64,000 nucleotides of DNA from Arthrobacter sp. EpRS71. Lineage in GTDB: Bacteria > Actinomycetota > Actinomycetes > Actinomycetales > Micrococcaceae. The notes beneath the pieces were generated by a model. It searched no databases. It was given only the letters and a program-made list of their open reading frames with translations, and was not told the origin of the DNA. The stretch's first letter is position 1. Each line of letters begins with the position of its first letter. Positions 29,492 to 36,914 of the stretch are shown piece after piece. The stretch lies in NCBI RefSeq assembly GCF_001512285.1, contig NZ_LNUV01000004.1, positions 186,001 to 250,000 of the forward strand, written 5' to 3'. Position numbers and translations under genes: made by a program.

Positions 29492-30269
29492 CACTCGCCT
29501 CTCTTTCTGGCCTACCTGCCTTAATGATTCGATCCGCGGTGCTGAACACGCTCCGGATGCTCTTCTCGTCTGGCTGCTCACCTCGGAGCCAGGTCTGGAT
29601 GTAGTGCCGGCTCTCGTCGGCATCAAACTGATCGCTCGCACCGAGCTCGTTCATGATCAGGTAGGCAGAGCCCTCAGCTTCGAACTCGTACAGGCCACGG
29701 TGAAGTGAGTACTCCTGAAGCCGTTCTTCGGTGGTGTGTCCGTGAACGATATGGCTCAGCTCGTGCTGCATTGTCTTGAATGGATAGGCAGCCACAGGAT
29801 TGACGGCGAACTCACGTGCACGGCTATAGCCTTGGGCGTTGCCATCCATCGTCTCGAACGCAGTCTCCTGGATAGCCAGGGCACCCAGAGCGCGTTCTTT
29901 GCTCCACGTAGGCGGCTCGTACTCCGGTAGATCCTCGCCTTCAGTGTCTGAGACACCGAACATGCAGTTGACCAACCTAAAGCCAGAGAGCCGCTTCTCT
30001 TCGTCACCGTTGTCTTTGGTTTCCTTGCGGAACATAGGGACGTAGATCGCTTTGGCCTTGCTGCCCTTCTTGACCTGCCGGTCTAGCGCTAGCCAACCCT
30101 TGTACGTCTCCTGGGGCTCGATGATGCGACTCTGCATCATGAGAAGCGCCTGATTACCCAAGCTCAGTGTGCGGAAGCGTGAGTACGTCTGTCCGCTCTC
30201 GCCGGGGAGGGTAAGTGCGGTCTCTAACAGCTCAGACCATTCGGGGTGAGTTGTCAGTCGTTCACCCAC
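29484..30269 (-). CDS. ArdC-like antirestriction protein (ssDNA-binding domain plus metallopeptidase)
   Basis: The 261-residue protein has two parts. Residues 1-115 fit the ArdC N-terminal domain (DUF1738): YSRFRTLSLGNQALLMMQS, YKGWLALDRQVKKGSKA and IYVPMFRKE. Residues 130-261 form a zincin-like domain with HELSHIVHGH at 169-178 and a downstream FEAEGSAYLI glutamate. ArdC proteins of plasmids protect incoming DNA from restriction. This phage version probably helps during infection. The start overlaps the WhiB stop by 8 bases. Confidence 0.85.
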   Translation of the reverse strand: MGERLTTHPEWSELLETALTLPGESGQTYSRFRTLSLGNQALLMMQSRIIEPQETYKGWLALDRQVKKGSKAKAIYVPMFRKETKDNGDEEKRLSGFRLVNCMFGVSDTEGEDLPEYEPPTWSKERALGALAIQETAFETMDGNAQGYSRAREFAVNPVAAYPFKTMQHELSHIVHGHTTEERLQEYSLHRGLYEFEAEGSAYLIMNELGASDQFDADESRHYIQTWLRGEQPDEKSIRSVFSTADRIIKAGRPEREASDE

Positions 30270-30759
30270 GGCTCATGCCCTCCACGATCTGGCTGTGCAA
30301 GAGTGCGATGTCCGCGATAGCCAGGTTCAGTGTTCGGTACTTGCCTTGCTTCACGTCCAGGAAGACGCTGTAGACCCGCTCTTCAAACGACAGCTCTTGA
30401 ATCTCCCGATACTCAGCTGCATCCTCGGCTGCGGGTGATGACTGGTAGAAGTCAGGGATTTCTGGACGATTGAGCTTTGGGGGATTAGGGCGAAGACCTT
30501 TGTCGTATGCGTCCCACTCTTTAGCAATGCGGATAGCGCTGGCAGTCATACCGCCGACGACACCGCGATCTGGGTAGGTGCGGCTGAGTGCTGACTCCAA
30601 GCACTGAGGCTGGATGACGCAGCGTGCACAGATGGCCTTGGCTGTCTTAGCTAGGAAGGGGTCTGTGTGGGCGTTCGCTTCGAAGTACTTCTCTGCGATC
30701 CCTGGAGCGAGCTCAGTGCAGGCTCCGCCTGTGAGGTCGGGATACTTATCAAGACTCAT
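30262..30759 (-). CDS. WhiB-family transcriptional regulator
   Basis: The 165-residue protein has the four iron-sulphur cysteines at positions 14, 44, 47 and 53 (C-x29-C-x2-C-x5-C), then GVVGGMTASA, the family's G-rich turn. WhiB proteins carry a 4Fe-4S cluster and bind the sigma factor. Phage WhiB proteins can act on host transcription, as shown for mycobacteriophage TM4 WhiBTM4. The extra C-terminal 75 residues are unusual. ATG at 30759 has AGAGG 7 bases upstream. Confidence 0.88.
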   Translation of the reverse strand: MSLDKYPDLTGGACTELAPGIAEKYFEANAHTDPFLAKTAKAICARCVIQPQCLESALSRTYPDRGVVGGMTASAIRIAKEWDAYDKGLRPNPPKLNRPEIPDFYQSSPAAEDAAEYREIQELSFEERVYSVFLDVKQGKYRTLNLAIADIALLHSQIVEGMSRG

Positions 30760-30970
30760 CACCGGCCTCTTGCGTAAACACCTCAACGGTCTCGTGGCCG
30801 TAGTCCTGCGACCATCGCCAAGCGAGTCCGCCGAGTGCGAGACGCCGGTTCAGCTCCACTGCTTCGTCGTCATAGTCGAAGTCTGGTGCCTTGTTGATTC
30901 GATCAATCAGCTCATCGTCAGTGAGGTGCTGGAACTTCTCTTCAATCTGTTTGGATAGTCGTTCTTTCAT
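30749..30970 (-). CDS. hypothetical protein, 73 aa
   Basis: Small acidic protein with an N-terminal helical part (KERLSKQIEEKFQHLTDDEL) and GGLAWRWSQDYGHETVEVF. It overlaps the genes on both sides by 4-11 bases. No function can be assigned. Confidence 0.6.
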   Translation of the reverse strand: MKERLSKQIEEKFQHLTDDELIDRINKAPDFDYDDEAVELNRRLALGGLAWRWSQDYGHETVEVFTQEAGDES

Positions 30971-31185
30971 GCTGCTTTTTCCTGGTCATCCCTGTGACCC
31001 TTATATGTAAATCTCCAAAGCCCATCCTTGATGTGTTCAGACACGATCTCGTATCCTTCATGGCGTAGGTCGTGAATCCTGGCTCCGTACCTGAAACAGA
31101 TCCGGTTCAGCTCACGGTTGGTGGCGCTGCCTTTGGTCTTGAGTAATTTCAGGAGGCGGGATGTCTGGGTAAGTGACTCAGACAT
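30967..31185 (-). CDS. small helix-turn-helix protein
   Basis: ATG at 31185 gives 72 residues. RLLKLLKTKGSATNRELNRI and YGARIHDLRHEGYEIVSEH form a winged-helix-like DNA-binding fold with a C-terminal beta hairpin (GLWRFTYKG). It may be a regulator or replication accessory protein. Its start codon lies inside a 10-base inverted repeat, see separate entry. Confidence 0.65.
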   Translation of the reverse strand: MSESLTQTSRLLKLLKTKGSATNRELNRICFRYGARIHDLRHEGYEIVSEHIKDGLWRFTYKGHRDDQEKAA

Positions 31186-31188
31186 CCC
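31158..31188 (-). promoter_or_regulatory. hairpin covering the start codon of the HTH gene
   Basis: GGGATGTCTG (31158-31167) and CAGACATCCC (31179-31188) form a perfect 10-base inverted repeat with an 11-base loop. On the leftward mRNA the ATG is inside the stem, so folding would hide the start. It could also be an operator. Confidence 0.5.
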
Positions 31189-31268
31189 AGCCACACCTTC
31201 CTGGCGCACCGTTGCACGGCCAGTTGGCCTGCTGTCGTGGGCACTTACCGATCAGGTGAAGGAAGCGC

Positions 31269-31649
31269 CTAAACATTGCGAGGCTCCAGCAGTTCGGGGT
31301 TCTCGTAGATGTTGCCAACGACTTCGCTGTCGGTCATGCGTGAGTAGCGATTATCAGCTTCGCAAAAGTCGGTCGTGAAAGTGCCGAAGAAGAAGTTGAC
31401 TGGCGCTACTCGCTGTTGCGACTTATCCCAGCCGTCAAGCAAGACGTCCCCTTCATAGATCTCCACACCGTTCTTGTCTTTGAGGCCGGTGTATTGACCA
31501 ACAGTTTCTGGTCTCACGCTTCTCGCAATGGTGTCGCCATCTTCGTCTGAGTAGCGGATGTAGCAAAGAGGGTCGTCTGTTTTCCCTTTCAATAGGTCGC
31601 CGCATCGCCACTCGCTACCGTTTTGCGCTCTGAACTTTATCTCTCTCAT
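31269..31649 (-). CDS. YopX family protein
   Basis: The 126-residue protein starts MREIKFRAQNGSEWRCGDLL, contains VGQYTGLKDKNGVEIYEGDV, and ends VVGNIYENPELL. This is the YopX family found in many phages; function unknown. ATG at 31649 is used because the family starts there, with GGAACA upstream. Confidence 0.85.
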   Translation of the reverse strand: MREIKFRAQNGSEWRCGDLLKGKTDDPLCYIRYSDEDGDTIARSVRPETVGQYTGLKDKNGVEIYEGDVLLDGWDKSQQRVAPVNFFFGTFTTDFCEADNRYSRMTDSEVVGNIYENPELLEPRNV

Positions 31650-31920
31650 TCTGTTGTTCCTTGACGGCCTAACCGTCCTTACGTTGTCTGACTGTGGATA
31701 ACTCACTGTCCTGGCGTCCTTACCCGAACATTTGACGAATCAACCGGTTTGGTTGCCTGATAACGAGCGACACAATGATCTGCCCGTACTTGCAATACTT
31801 TTGGTGCTCTTGATTTTCTGCACCGTGATGGTTCGCTATGTTTTTCGGCGTCTGACCCCTGTTGGCTGCGTCGATTTATACGTCACACAATCTCCATTGC
31901 AGGGAGCACACCATCGCGAA
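31650..31920. other. stretch without a convincing gene
   Basis: The leftward strand has no open frame of note. A rightward frame from a TTG at 31732 would encode a peptide with one hydrophobic segment (LPVLAILLVLLIFCTVMVRY), but it runs into the antisense of the next gene. It may hold a promoter for yopX. Confidence 0.35.
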
Positions 31921-32586
31921 CTAGCGTTCTACGACTGGCTCGAAGTCTTTAGCCTCAAAACCGAATGTCCAGGCCCTCGCCTCGCGCGCCGTCATTGTTG
32001 CAGGCGGAACGCGTAGAAAATACTGTCGTTCGGTCGATGGATCTTTGACGTGGACAAGAACGATATCTTCATCGTTTTCCTGTTTGATCCGTAGCAAACG
32101 ACCGTCAGTTGATTCATCAAGCAGTTCTGCGCGATCAATAATCTTGTCGTAACCAATGAGCTCTATGACGGCACGCCGGATCTCAGCATTCGGCAAGCTC
32201 AAGACAGCTTCGGCGTTTACGGTGCTGCCCTGGAGAACGTCGAAAAGCGTGTCAGTGACCTCGATCAGCTCCGTGACGGTCGGCTCGACTTCCGAGTAGT
32301 TACCCTCCTTTAGCACGATGGACTCGGTAAGGGGCCACTGCTTGTCTGCGGTTGGCGCTTCAGGTCCGTTGCAGGAGCAGCCTCCTTGTTCACAAGTAAT
32401 TAGCTGCCCGTCACGGTTGACACCTATGTCCATCTGACCCCAGTCATAGCCACTATCGCCGTTGCTACTAGCAATCCAGAATTCGTCGCCAATGGAACCT
32501 GTGTTCAGCTCGGAAAATTTCTTGCTGATAGTTCGCAGTTTCTCCCGGGTCTCTATAGGAACTGAGATGAGCTTAGTCTCTGACAT
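31921..32586 (-). CDS. DUF6745-like protein
   Basis: The 221-residue protein has an N-terminal part with a Cys-rich segment (CEQGGCSC) and a C-terminal block: NAEIRRAVIELIGYDKIIDR, AELLDESTDGRLLRIK, then YFLRVPPATMTAREARAWTF. That block matches the C-terminal part of DUF6745 proteins as I remember them. DUF6745 is of unknown function and often occurs with a small partner like the gene just upstream. ATG at 32586 follows AAGGA. Confidence 0.65.
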   Translation of the reverse strand: MSETKLISVPIETREKLRTISKKFSELNTGSIGDEFWIASSNGDSGYDWGQMDIGVNRDGQLITCEQGGCSCNGPEAPTADKQWPLTESIVLKEGNYSEVEPTVTELIEVTDTLFDVLQGSTVNAEAVLSLPNAEIRRAVIELIGYDKIIDRAELLDESTDGRLLRIKQENDEDIVLVHVKDPSTERQYFLRVPPATMTAREARAWTFGFEAKDFEPVVER

Positions 32587-32893
32587 ATACGATCCTTTCT
32601 GGCGTGTACTCACGCTGCCTTACTACTGCATAGAATCCCTTCGGCAGTTCGATGACTCCGTGTTCCTCGTGATCGAGGTTTGCTTTGGTGTTTACTTCGA
32701 AATATCCCATGCCTTGCTCGACCGAGTCATTCGATCGATAAAGCGTGAAGTCGCCAATCAGTTTGTGATTGTGCCCAGTTGCTTCACCGCGAAGCAGGGT
32801 TACTTCGTTGTCGTCCACGAACTGTTTAACCAGTCGTAGATTGGGGCGAATTGTCGTGTGGACGAGCAAATCGCCATGTCTATACATCTTCAT
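32573..32893 (-). CDS. hypothetical protein with GEATGH motif (partner of DUF6745-like protein)
   Basis: The 106-residue protein has MYRHGDLLVHT, LLRGEATGHNHKLIG, LDHEEHGVIELPKGFYAV and VRQREYTPERIVYVRD. These blocks define a small family seen next to DUF6745 genes in other bacteria; His-rich parts may bind metal. It overlaps the downstream gene by 14 bases. The ATG follows AAAGGA. It is the first gene of this leftward operon. Confidence 0.65.
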   Translation of the reverse strand: MKMYRHGDLLVHTTIRPNLRLVKQFVDDNEVTLLRGEATGHNHKLIGDFTLYRSNDSVEQGMGYFEVNTKANLDHEEHGVIELPKGFYAVVRQREYTPERIVYVRD

Positions 32894-32910
32894 TTAGACA
32901 TCCTTTCGTT

Positions 32911-32916
32911 TATAAT
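32911..32916 (+). promoter_or_regulatory. -10 element TATAAT of the short-leader 32928 gene
   Basis: TATAAT ends 11 bases before the ATG at 32928, giving a transcript with a leader of only about 5 bases and no ribosome site. The same AT-rich core (TTATAA on the other strand) is close to the start of the leftward operon at 32893, so the 34-base gap probably holds both promoters. Confidence 0.5.
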
Positions 32917-32927
32917 CGTTCTTATAT

Positions 32928-33278
32928 ATGCCAAGACGCCACTACGATCTCGATGAAGTCTGCGCCCTTGCCGAAGCCGGCAAGACTGCTAGTGAGATCG
33001 TGGAAGAGCTTGGGCTTAGTGTGGGGGAGCGAGCGGTCCAGAAGGCCGTGAATAAATTCCTCGGTCCTCGTCCGCAACGGGCTCCCGCAATGTCTGGTGA
33101 TCGTCTGCGCCGACGTGTGGTGGCCTATATGATCGCCAATGGCCTGGATGAGCACTACTGCTATGAATGCGAGAAGTGGTCCGTGCGGCCTTGCTCTATA
33201 CGGGAGCTGAAGCAGGACGACGAATTAGGATCGTTAGTCTTTGTCTGTCGTCACTGCGTTCGCCCCGGCGATGTTTAG
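32928..33278 (+). CDS. HTH protein with degenerate HNH-like zinc site
   Basis: The 116-residue protein has an N-terminal helix-turn-helix (LAEAGKTASEIVEELGLS) and a C-terminal part with Cys78-x2-Cys81 and Cys107-x2-Cys110. The spacing and context (RRRVVAYMIANGLDEHYCYE ... LVFVCRHC) resemble small HNH proteins, but the catalytic His pair is missing. It is the only rightward gene in the leftward early block, so it may be a regulator. Confidence 0.6.
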   Translation: MPRRHYDLDEVCALAEAGKTASEIVEELGLSVGERAVQKAVNKFLGPRPQRAPAMSGDRLRRRVVAYMIANGLDEHYCYECEKWSVRPCSIRELKQDDELGSLVFVCRHCVRPGDV

Positions 33279-33553
33279 GCGGCGCGTTTTCTGCCGTGGG
33301 TACGTCTCTTGAATTGTTTGTACTCAGTGATGACGTCTTCGACGTTCACTGTCTGCTCATCTCCGTCTGAATTTATGCAGGTCATTATCGGCATAGCGCT
33401 GCTGGCTGTGAGCTTCAGCCCATGCTCCAGGGTGTACCACTTGATCGCTTTCAATGTTGCTGACGACAAAGCACCAGCCTTTGTGCGTAGCTTGTTCATA
33501 TCGAGCCCTGGAGTGTGCACCTCGCCGAATAGATCGATCGCTTCTGCACTCAT
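33275..33553 (-). CDS. hypothetical protein, 92 aa
   Basis: Small basic-ended protein (RRTHGRKRAA at the C-terminus) with KLRTKAGALSSATLKAIKWY in the middle. No family was recognised. It ends 4 bases inside the convergent 32928 gene and is the last gene of the ERF operon. Confidence 0.6.
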   Translation of the reverse strand: MSAEAIDLFGEVHTPGLDMNKLRTKAGALSSATLKAIKWYTLEHGLKLTASSAMPIMTCINSDGDEQTVNVEDVITEYKQFKRRTHGRKRAA

Positions 33554-33753
33554 TAGACTTCCGCGATCACTTTCCTGCGTCGGCTCCTACGCCCGCCCTT
33601 GGCACCTGCAATACGAGCGAGCTCGGGGTTGGCCGCGAAGCCGCCAGTTCGACCGACGCGTCCACCCTTCCTTCCAATTTTTGAATAGAAGTGCGGATCT
33701 CTAGCCAGGTTCTTGGCAGCAGCTTTCTGACCGCCGATCATAGTGCCGGCCAT
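33553..33753 (-). CDS. small KGG-motif protein, 66 aa
   Basis: The protein reads AAKNLARDPHFYSKIGRKGG, then GGFAANPELARIAGAKGGRR. This KGG repeat is typical of small basic phage and stress proteins of unknown function. ATG at 33753 shares a base with the upstream TAA (TAATG), so they are coupled. Confidence 0.7.
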   Translation of the reverse strand: MAGTMIGGQKAAAKNLARDPHFYSKIGRKGGRVGRTGGFAANPELARIAGAKGGRRSRRRKVIAEV

Positions 33754-34175
33754 TATCGGACCCACCAGCGCTTAGATCGCTGCTTCTTAGCCATCTGGTC
33801 GATGCGTTGAGACAGCGTGTTGATCCATCGGTTCATGCCACGCCACTCTTCAAGCGTGACGATTTTGATTTCAGGATTCTCGTCACGGTGGATCTGGTTC
33901 AGCGGGCTCTGCACTACGGCGTCTAGTTTTGCTTCGGCAAGAGACTTTGAAGCGTTGCGGACTGACTCTCCGAGAGAGATACCTGTCGTTCGACGCTTAT
34001 TCTTCTCAAGCTTCATGGCCTCATACTTTGGCCAGGTCTTGGCCACCTTGATCTTTCGAACCGTCTCGTAGCTGACCCCATGAGCTTTTGCAACCTGAGA
34101 CACCGGCTGCTCCAGTTTCAGGTCATGGTTGATCGTGTGGAACTTGAACTTTGTTATGTGTGTTCGGCTAGACAT
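33753..34175 (-). CDS. HTH-domain phage protein, 140 aa
   Basis: A helix-turn-helix is visible in QPVSQVAKAHGVSYETVRKI, followed by a basic linker and helices to a Lys/Arg-rich end (RSKRWWVR). It may be a transcription or replication regulator. It overlaps erf by one base. Confidence 0.65.
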   Translation of the reverse strand: MSSRTHITKFKFHTINHDLKLEQPVSQVAKAHGVSYETVRKIKVAKTWPKYEAMKLEKNKRRTTGISLGESVRNASKSLAEAKLDAVVQSPLNQIHRDENPEIKIVTLEEWRGMNRWINTLSQRIDQMAKKQRSKRWWVR

Positions 34176-35080
34176 TATCGGTTCTCCGAGGTCTCAGTGA
34201 CCTCATTAGTTGGTTCTGGTGCGGCGTAGTAGTCCGCTGGGAGCTTCTCTTCACCGCTTTCGACACGGGTGAGCGTTTGAGCCAGGACGGCGAGGTCCGC
34301 AGGCTTACAACTCTTTAGGAATGGTCTACCCGTTTGCGCCCTAATCAGTAGGCGTATTGTGGCGTCGTCCTTGAGCTTCAAATCCTGTAGACGCTTGGCG
34401 ATGGCTTCCATCGTTATGGCAGGCTCATCATCTTCGATCTCGATTGTCGTAGCTGTCTCAGCTGCCTGACGGGCTTTGATAGCTGCTGCACGTCCCGCAA
34501 ATATCTTGTCCAGGTCATTCAACGCCAGGACGGCTTGATCATCGGTCCGGAGACTGCGGAGCTTCTTCTCGACTTCGTCCTCTGGGAACTTGAGACTCTT
34601 GCATAGTGCTGCGATCTCATTCAGGTTTTCCTGAGTTGGTGGCGGTAGGTGATTGCTCGCCTTATTGCCATCGTCGTCCTCATCTTTAGCAGAGAGGCCA
34701 AGAATGGCCATGACGGTCTGTCTGCGGGTATAGGTCAACGCTGACCCCAGTCCCTGCGGATCTTGCTTTGTCAGCAGAAGCTTTATGTCGCTCTGCATGG
34801 ACTTGCCATCTTCGTGAGTAAGGATCGTGTGGAGGAAGTGCTCTGTCCCTACGGTCATTGGCCACTGCATAAGAGACAGCTTCTGATTCGTGAGAAGGGG
34901 GAGAGCTGTGTCCATGACCTCATCTAAGGGGGCATAGGTGTTCTTGAAGTGATCGTTCTTCGCTGACTTGCCCATGGCGCGTACTTCGGCTTGGAGGGCT
35001 ACCAGGGCCTTCGCGATGCTGGCCGGTACCTCCATTGCTGTGGAAGCCACTGGAGCTGTTTCAGTTACCGGGTCTGCCAT
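34175..35080 (-). CDS. ERF-family single-strand annealing recombinase
   Basis: ERF proteins anneal complementary single strands in phage recombination and genome circularisation. The 301-residue protein has ALQAEVRAMGKSAKNDHFKN, TYAPLDEVMDTALPLLTNQ and QGLGSALTYTRRQTVMAILG, the core signature. The C-terminal half is a less conserved helical part. It may work with the VRR-NUC nuclease of the neighbouring operon. Confidence 0.9.
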   Translation of the reverse strand: MADPVTETAPVASTAMEVPASIAKALVALQAEVRAMGKSAKNDHFKNTYAPLDEVMDTALPLLTNQKLSLMQWPMTVGTEHFLHTILTHEDGKSMQSDIKLLLTKQDPQGLGSALTYTRRQTVMAILGLSAKDEDDDGNKASNHLPPPTQENLNEIAALCKSLKFPEDEVEKKLRSLRTDDQAVLALNDLDKIFAGRAAAIKARQAAETATTIEIEDDEPAITMEAIAKRLQDLKLKDDATIRLLIRAQTGRPFLKSCKPADLAVLAQTLTRVESGEEKLPADYYAAPEPTNEVTETSENR

Positions 35081-35194
35081 AAAGCTAGTCCTTTGAGCAG
35101 GCTGATACCTGATCGCTTAGGTGGAGTGCTGAAGTCTCTGCGCTTTGGGGTGAACAGGCTATTGATTGCTGTTTCCCGCTGGCGGATGAGCTGA

Positions 35195-35512
35195 CTAAAT
35201 GAAGTCGAAGTTTTCCGTGTAGACCGGATGCTTAGGCGTCTTGATACCGTCGAGGTGTTTCTTGTCATGGCGTGGTGCCTCCTTTTTTAGTTTGTAGTAC
35301 TCCTTCCGTACGAAGTCGTTGTGCTGCAGTATCGACGTTGCGAACATGCTGCTATGCGATGGTTTGAAGCCATACTCTTTTAGATGGTGCTCCTGGTAGC
35401 GACGCATCGCTTGCAAGAGCAGTGGGTCGAATCGCTGTACCGACTGCTGCGGATAGGTGCCGTGCACCTGTCGCCGCGAAGGGTACGGGCTCGGTTGTTT
35501 AGGTTTCTGCAT
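35195..35512 (-). CDS. hypothetical protein, 105 aa
   Basis: Basic protein with SVQRFDPLLLQAMRRYQEHH and FVRKEYYKLKKEAPRHDKKH. No family was recognised. AAAGG lies before the ATG. It is the first gene of the leftward ERF operon. The 114 bases to erf hold no convincing gene. Confidence 0.6.
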   Translation of the reverse strand: MQKPKQPSPYPSRRQVHGTYPQQSVQRFDPLLLQAMRRYQEHHLKEYGFKPSHSSMFATSILQHNDFVRKEYYKLKKEAPRHDKKHLDGIKTPKHPVYTENFDFI

Positions 35513-35611
35513 GTGTATGCCTTTCTGTTTAGTTTGTTCTCTCCTATGTGAAGTTGCTTGCTGATTGTCAATGCACGCTCAAACGTTTGTATGTCGCTTT
35601 TGCTGTGTCCC

Positions 35612-35644
35612 ATTATGAACGAACAGACCTATTTGTAAATACAA
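35612..35644 (-). promoter_or_regulatory. leftward early promoter with TTGTANNTACAA operator
   Basis: On the leftward strand -35 TTTACA (35639-35634) and -10 CATAAT (35617-35612) are 16 bases apart. The operator TTGTAAATACAA (35633-35644) covers the -35. The same operator pattern lies inside the promoter at 38343. Confidence 0.7.
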
Positions 35645-35772
35645 AAGCTGACGTGGAAACAACAACGCTTGCTGTGGAAAAGCGGAAGCCAAACTGACGT
35701 GTTCTTCGATGTGGTGCTGGGCAGGGCTCCGCTACACGCCTGGCAGGCCCAGAAGCCCCGGAAATACTGGGA

Positions 35773-35801
35773 TCGACGCGCATACTGCTCTGCTCTATAC
35801 T
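35773..35801 (+). promoter_or_regulatory. leaderless promoter of the replication-relaxation-like gene
   Basis: -10 TATACT (35796-35801) ends 6 bases before the ATG at 35808; TCGACG (35773-35778) is a possible -35 with a 17-base spacer. The mRNA would start at or next to the ATG. Confidence 0.55.
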
Positions 35802-35807
35802 GCGAGC

Positions 35808-36521
35808 ATGCGCATGACCGACCGCGACGCCGCCATCATTCGTTCTGTCGACCAATTCGGACAGCTTGCTGCTGGTCATGTAAGGCATCTACATTTTCAC
35901 AACAATCTCAGCAGAACATCGACTGATCGTGTTCTGAGTAGATTAGTGAGCCAGCGTCTCCTGGCACGTGTAGAGCGCCGGCTCGTGGGTGGTGACAGGG
36001 GTGGCTCGGGTCAGTACGTCTACCAAGTTGGATTGGTTGGCTGGGATTTCCTTGGTAAGCGTGGCAAATACTCACCGCCGCACCGGACTGTGAAGCACCA
36101 CCACTTAGAGATAGCTGATGCCTTCGTGGAAGTACTGACAGAGGAACGCTCTGGCCGGTTGAAGCTGCTCAACTATCTGACAGAGCCAAATACGCACACC
36201 ACCTTGGGCGGCATCACCGTGCGGCCTGACCTCTTTATCGACGTGGAGTTCGTCGGCCAGGGTGAAGCTGCAAGCTATTGGATTGAAGTGGACCGTGGTT
36301 TTGAGAGCCTCAGCACCATCTCTGAGATGGTCCACAGATATGTGAAAGCGCATAACAACAGCACTAGCAGCGACTTTGAGAGCTTCCCATTAGTTTGGTT
36401 CCTAGTTCCCGATGAACAGCGTCAACGGAACATAGAGGGCGTCATACGACGCGAGGTGGCTACAAGCTCAGATATGTTTGCCGTTCATCTTGCTGAGGGC
36501 TTCGCAGAGAAGATTTCGTAG
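35808..36521 (+). CDS. replication-relaxation-like protein
   Basis: The 237-residue protein begins with a winged helix (RDAAIIRSVDQFGQLAAGHV) and continues with the family's second domain: TVRPDLFIDVEF and YWIEVDRGFESL. The pattern RPD ... ExD resembles a nuclease-like fold. Family members act in plasmid replication or DNA relaxation in Gram-positive bacteria. In this phage it sits divergent from the recombination operon, where a regulator or replication initiator is expected. The translation start is apparently leaderless. Confidence 0.75.
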   Translation: MRMTDRDAAIIRSVDQFGQLAAGHVRHLHFHNNLSRTSTDRVLSRLVSQRLLARVERRLVGGDRGGSGQYVYQVGLVGWDFLGKRGKYSPPHRTVKHHHLEIADAFVEVLTEERSGRLKLLNYLTEPNTHTTLGGITVRPDLFIDVEFVGQGEAASYWIEVDRGFESLSTISEMVHRYVKAHNNSTSSDFESFPLVWFLVPDEQRQRNIEGVIRREVATSSDMFAVHLAEGFAEKIS

Positions 36522-36545
36522 ACCTAGCACCCAACTCAAACAAGA

Positions 36546-36574
36546 AAAGCCGCCCTGGTAGAGAGGGCGGCTTT
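36546..36574 (+). terminator. intrinsic terminator
   Basis: AAAGCCGCCCT pairs perfectly with AGGGCGGCTTT across a 7-base loop, 25 bases after the replication-relaxation-like gene. Confidence 0.88.
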
Positions 36575-36681
36575 AGTAGTGGTTTGTAGTGGGAAACTAC
36601 AGAAGGTACGAGACTGACTGCCATGGGTAACAGTAATCTTGCCGTCTAGTTTAACATTATTGGTTCTGCTCGCAAAGAGGT

Positions 36682-36843
36682 TTAGCTCTTCACGGTGTTG
36701 TATGGCACCCATCGCTTTTGATTCTCTTTCTGCTCAGCAATGATGGCCGATTGAGGGCGAGGGAATACGTGCGCAGGTACACGGTAGGTCTTGTTCAGTA
36801 ATCGACGCAGATCGTATTTGTCTTTGGTGTTGTCTGGTTGCAT
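36682..36843 (-). CDS. small protein, 53 aa, leaderless
   Basis: The frame begins with ATG at 36843 and encodes QPDNTKDKYDLRRLLNKTYR, then a Pro/Gln/Lys-rich part ending RWVPYNTVKS. There is no ribosome site, but CATACT lies 6 bases upstream, as before the 35808 gene. The protein composition looks coding. The function is unknown. Confidence 0.55.
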   Translation of the reverse strand: MQPDNTKDKYDLRRLLNKTYRVPAHVFPRPQSAIIAEQKENQKRWVPYNTVKS

Positions 36844-36886
36844 AGGCACAGTATGCGTTATTGAATCGCTTTTGCCTAGATGCTTA

Positions 36887-36914
36887 TTGACTTATAAGTC
36901 CGAGCCTTCATAAT
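36887..36914 (+). promoter_or_regulatory. rightward promoter with palindrome
   Basis: TTGACT (36887-36892) and CATAAT (36909-36914) are 16 bases apart. The perfect palindrome GACTTATAAGTC (36889-36900) overlaps the -35. No protein gene follows closely, so an untranslated RNA may be made. Confidence 0.55.

Noticed and set aside
31732..32016. Rightward 94-codon frame with a hydrophobic segment
   Set aside because: No ribosome site, TTG start, and its second half is antisense to a better-supported gene.
35065..35268. Leftward 67-codon frame between erf and the 105-aa gene
   Set aside because: Overlaps its upstream neighbour by 74 bases; Ser/Arg-rich composition typical of a shadow frame.
35513..35613. 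Leftward frame starting at 35613 upstream of the 105-aa gene
   Set aside because: Its first codon coincides with the -10 of the promoter and it continues out of frame into the next gene.
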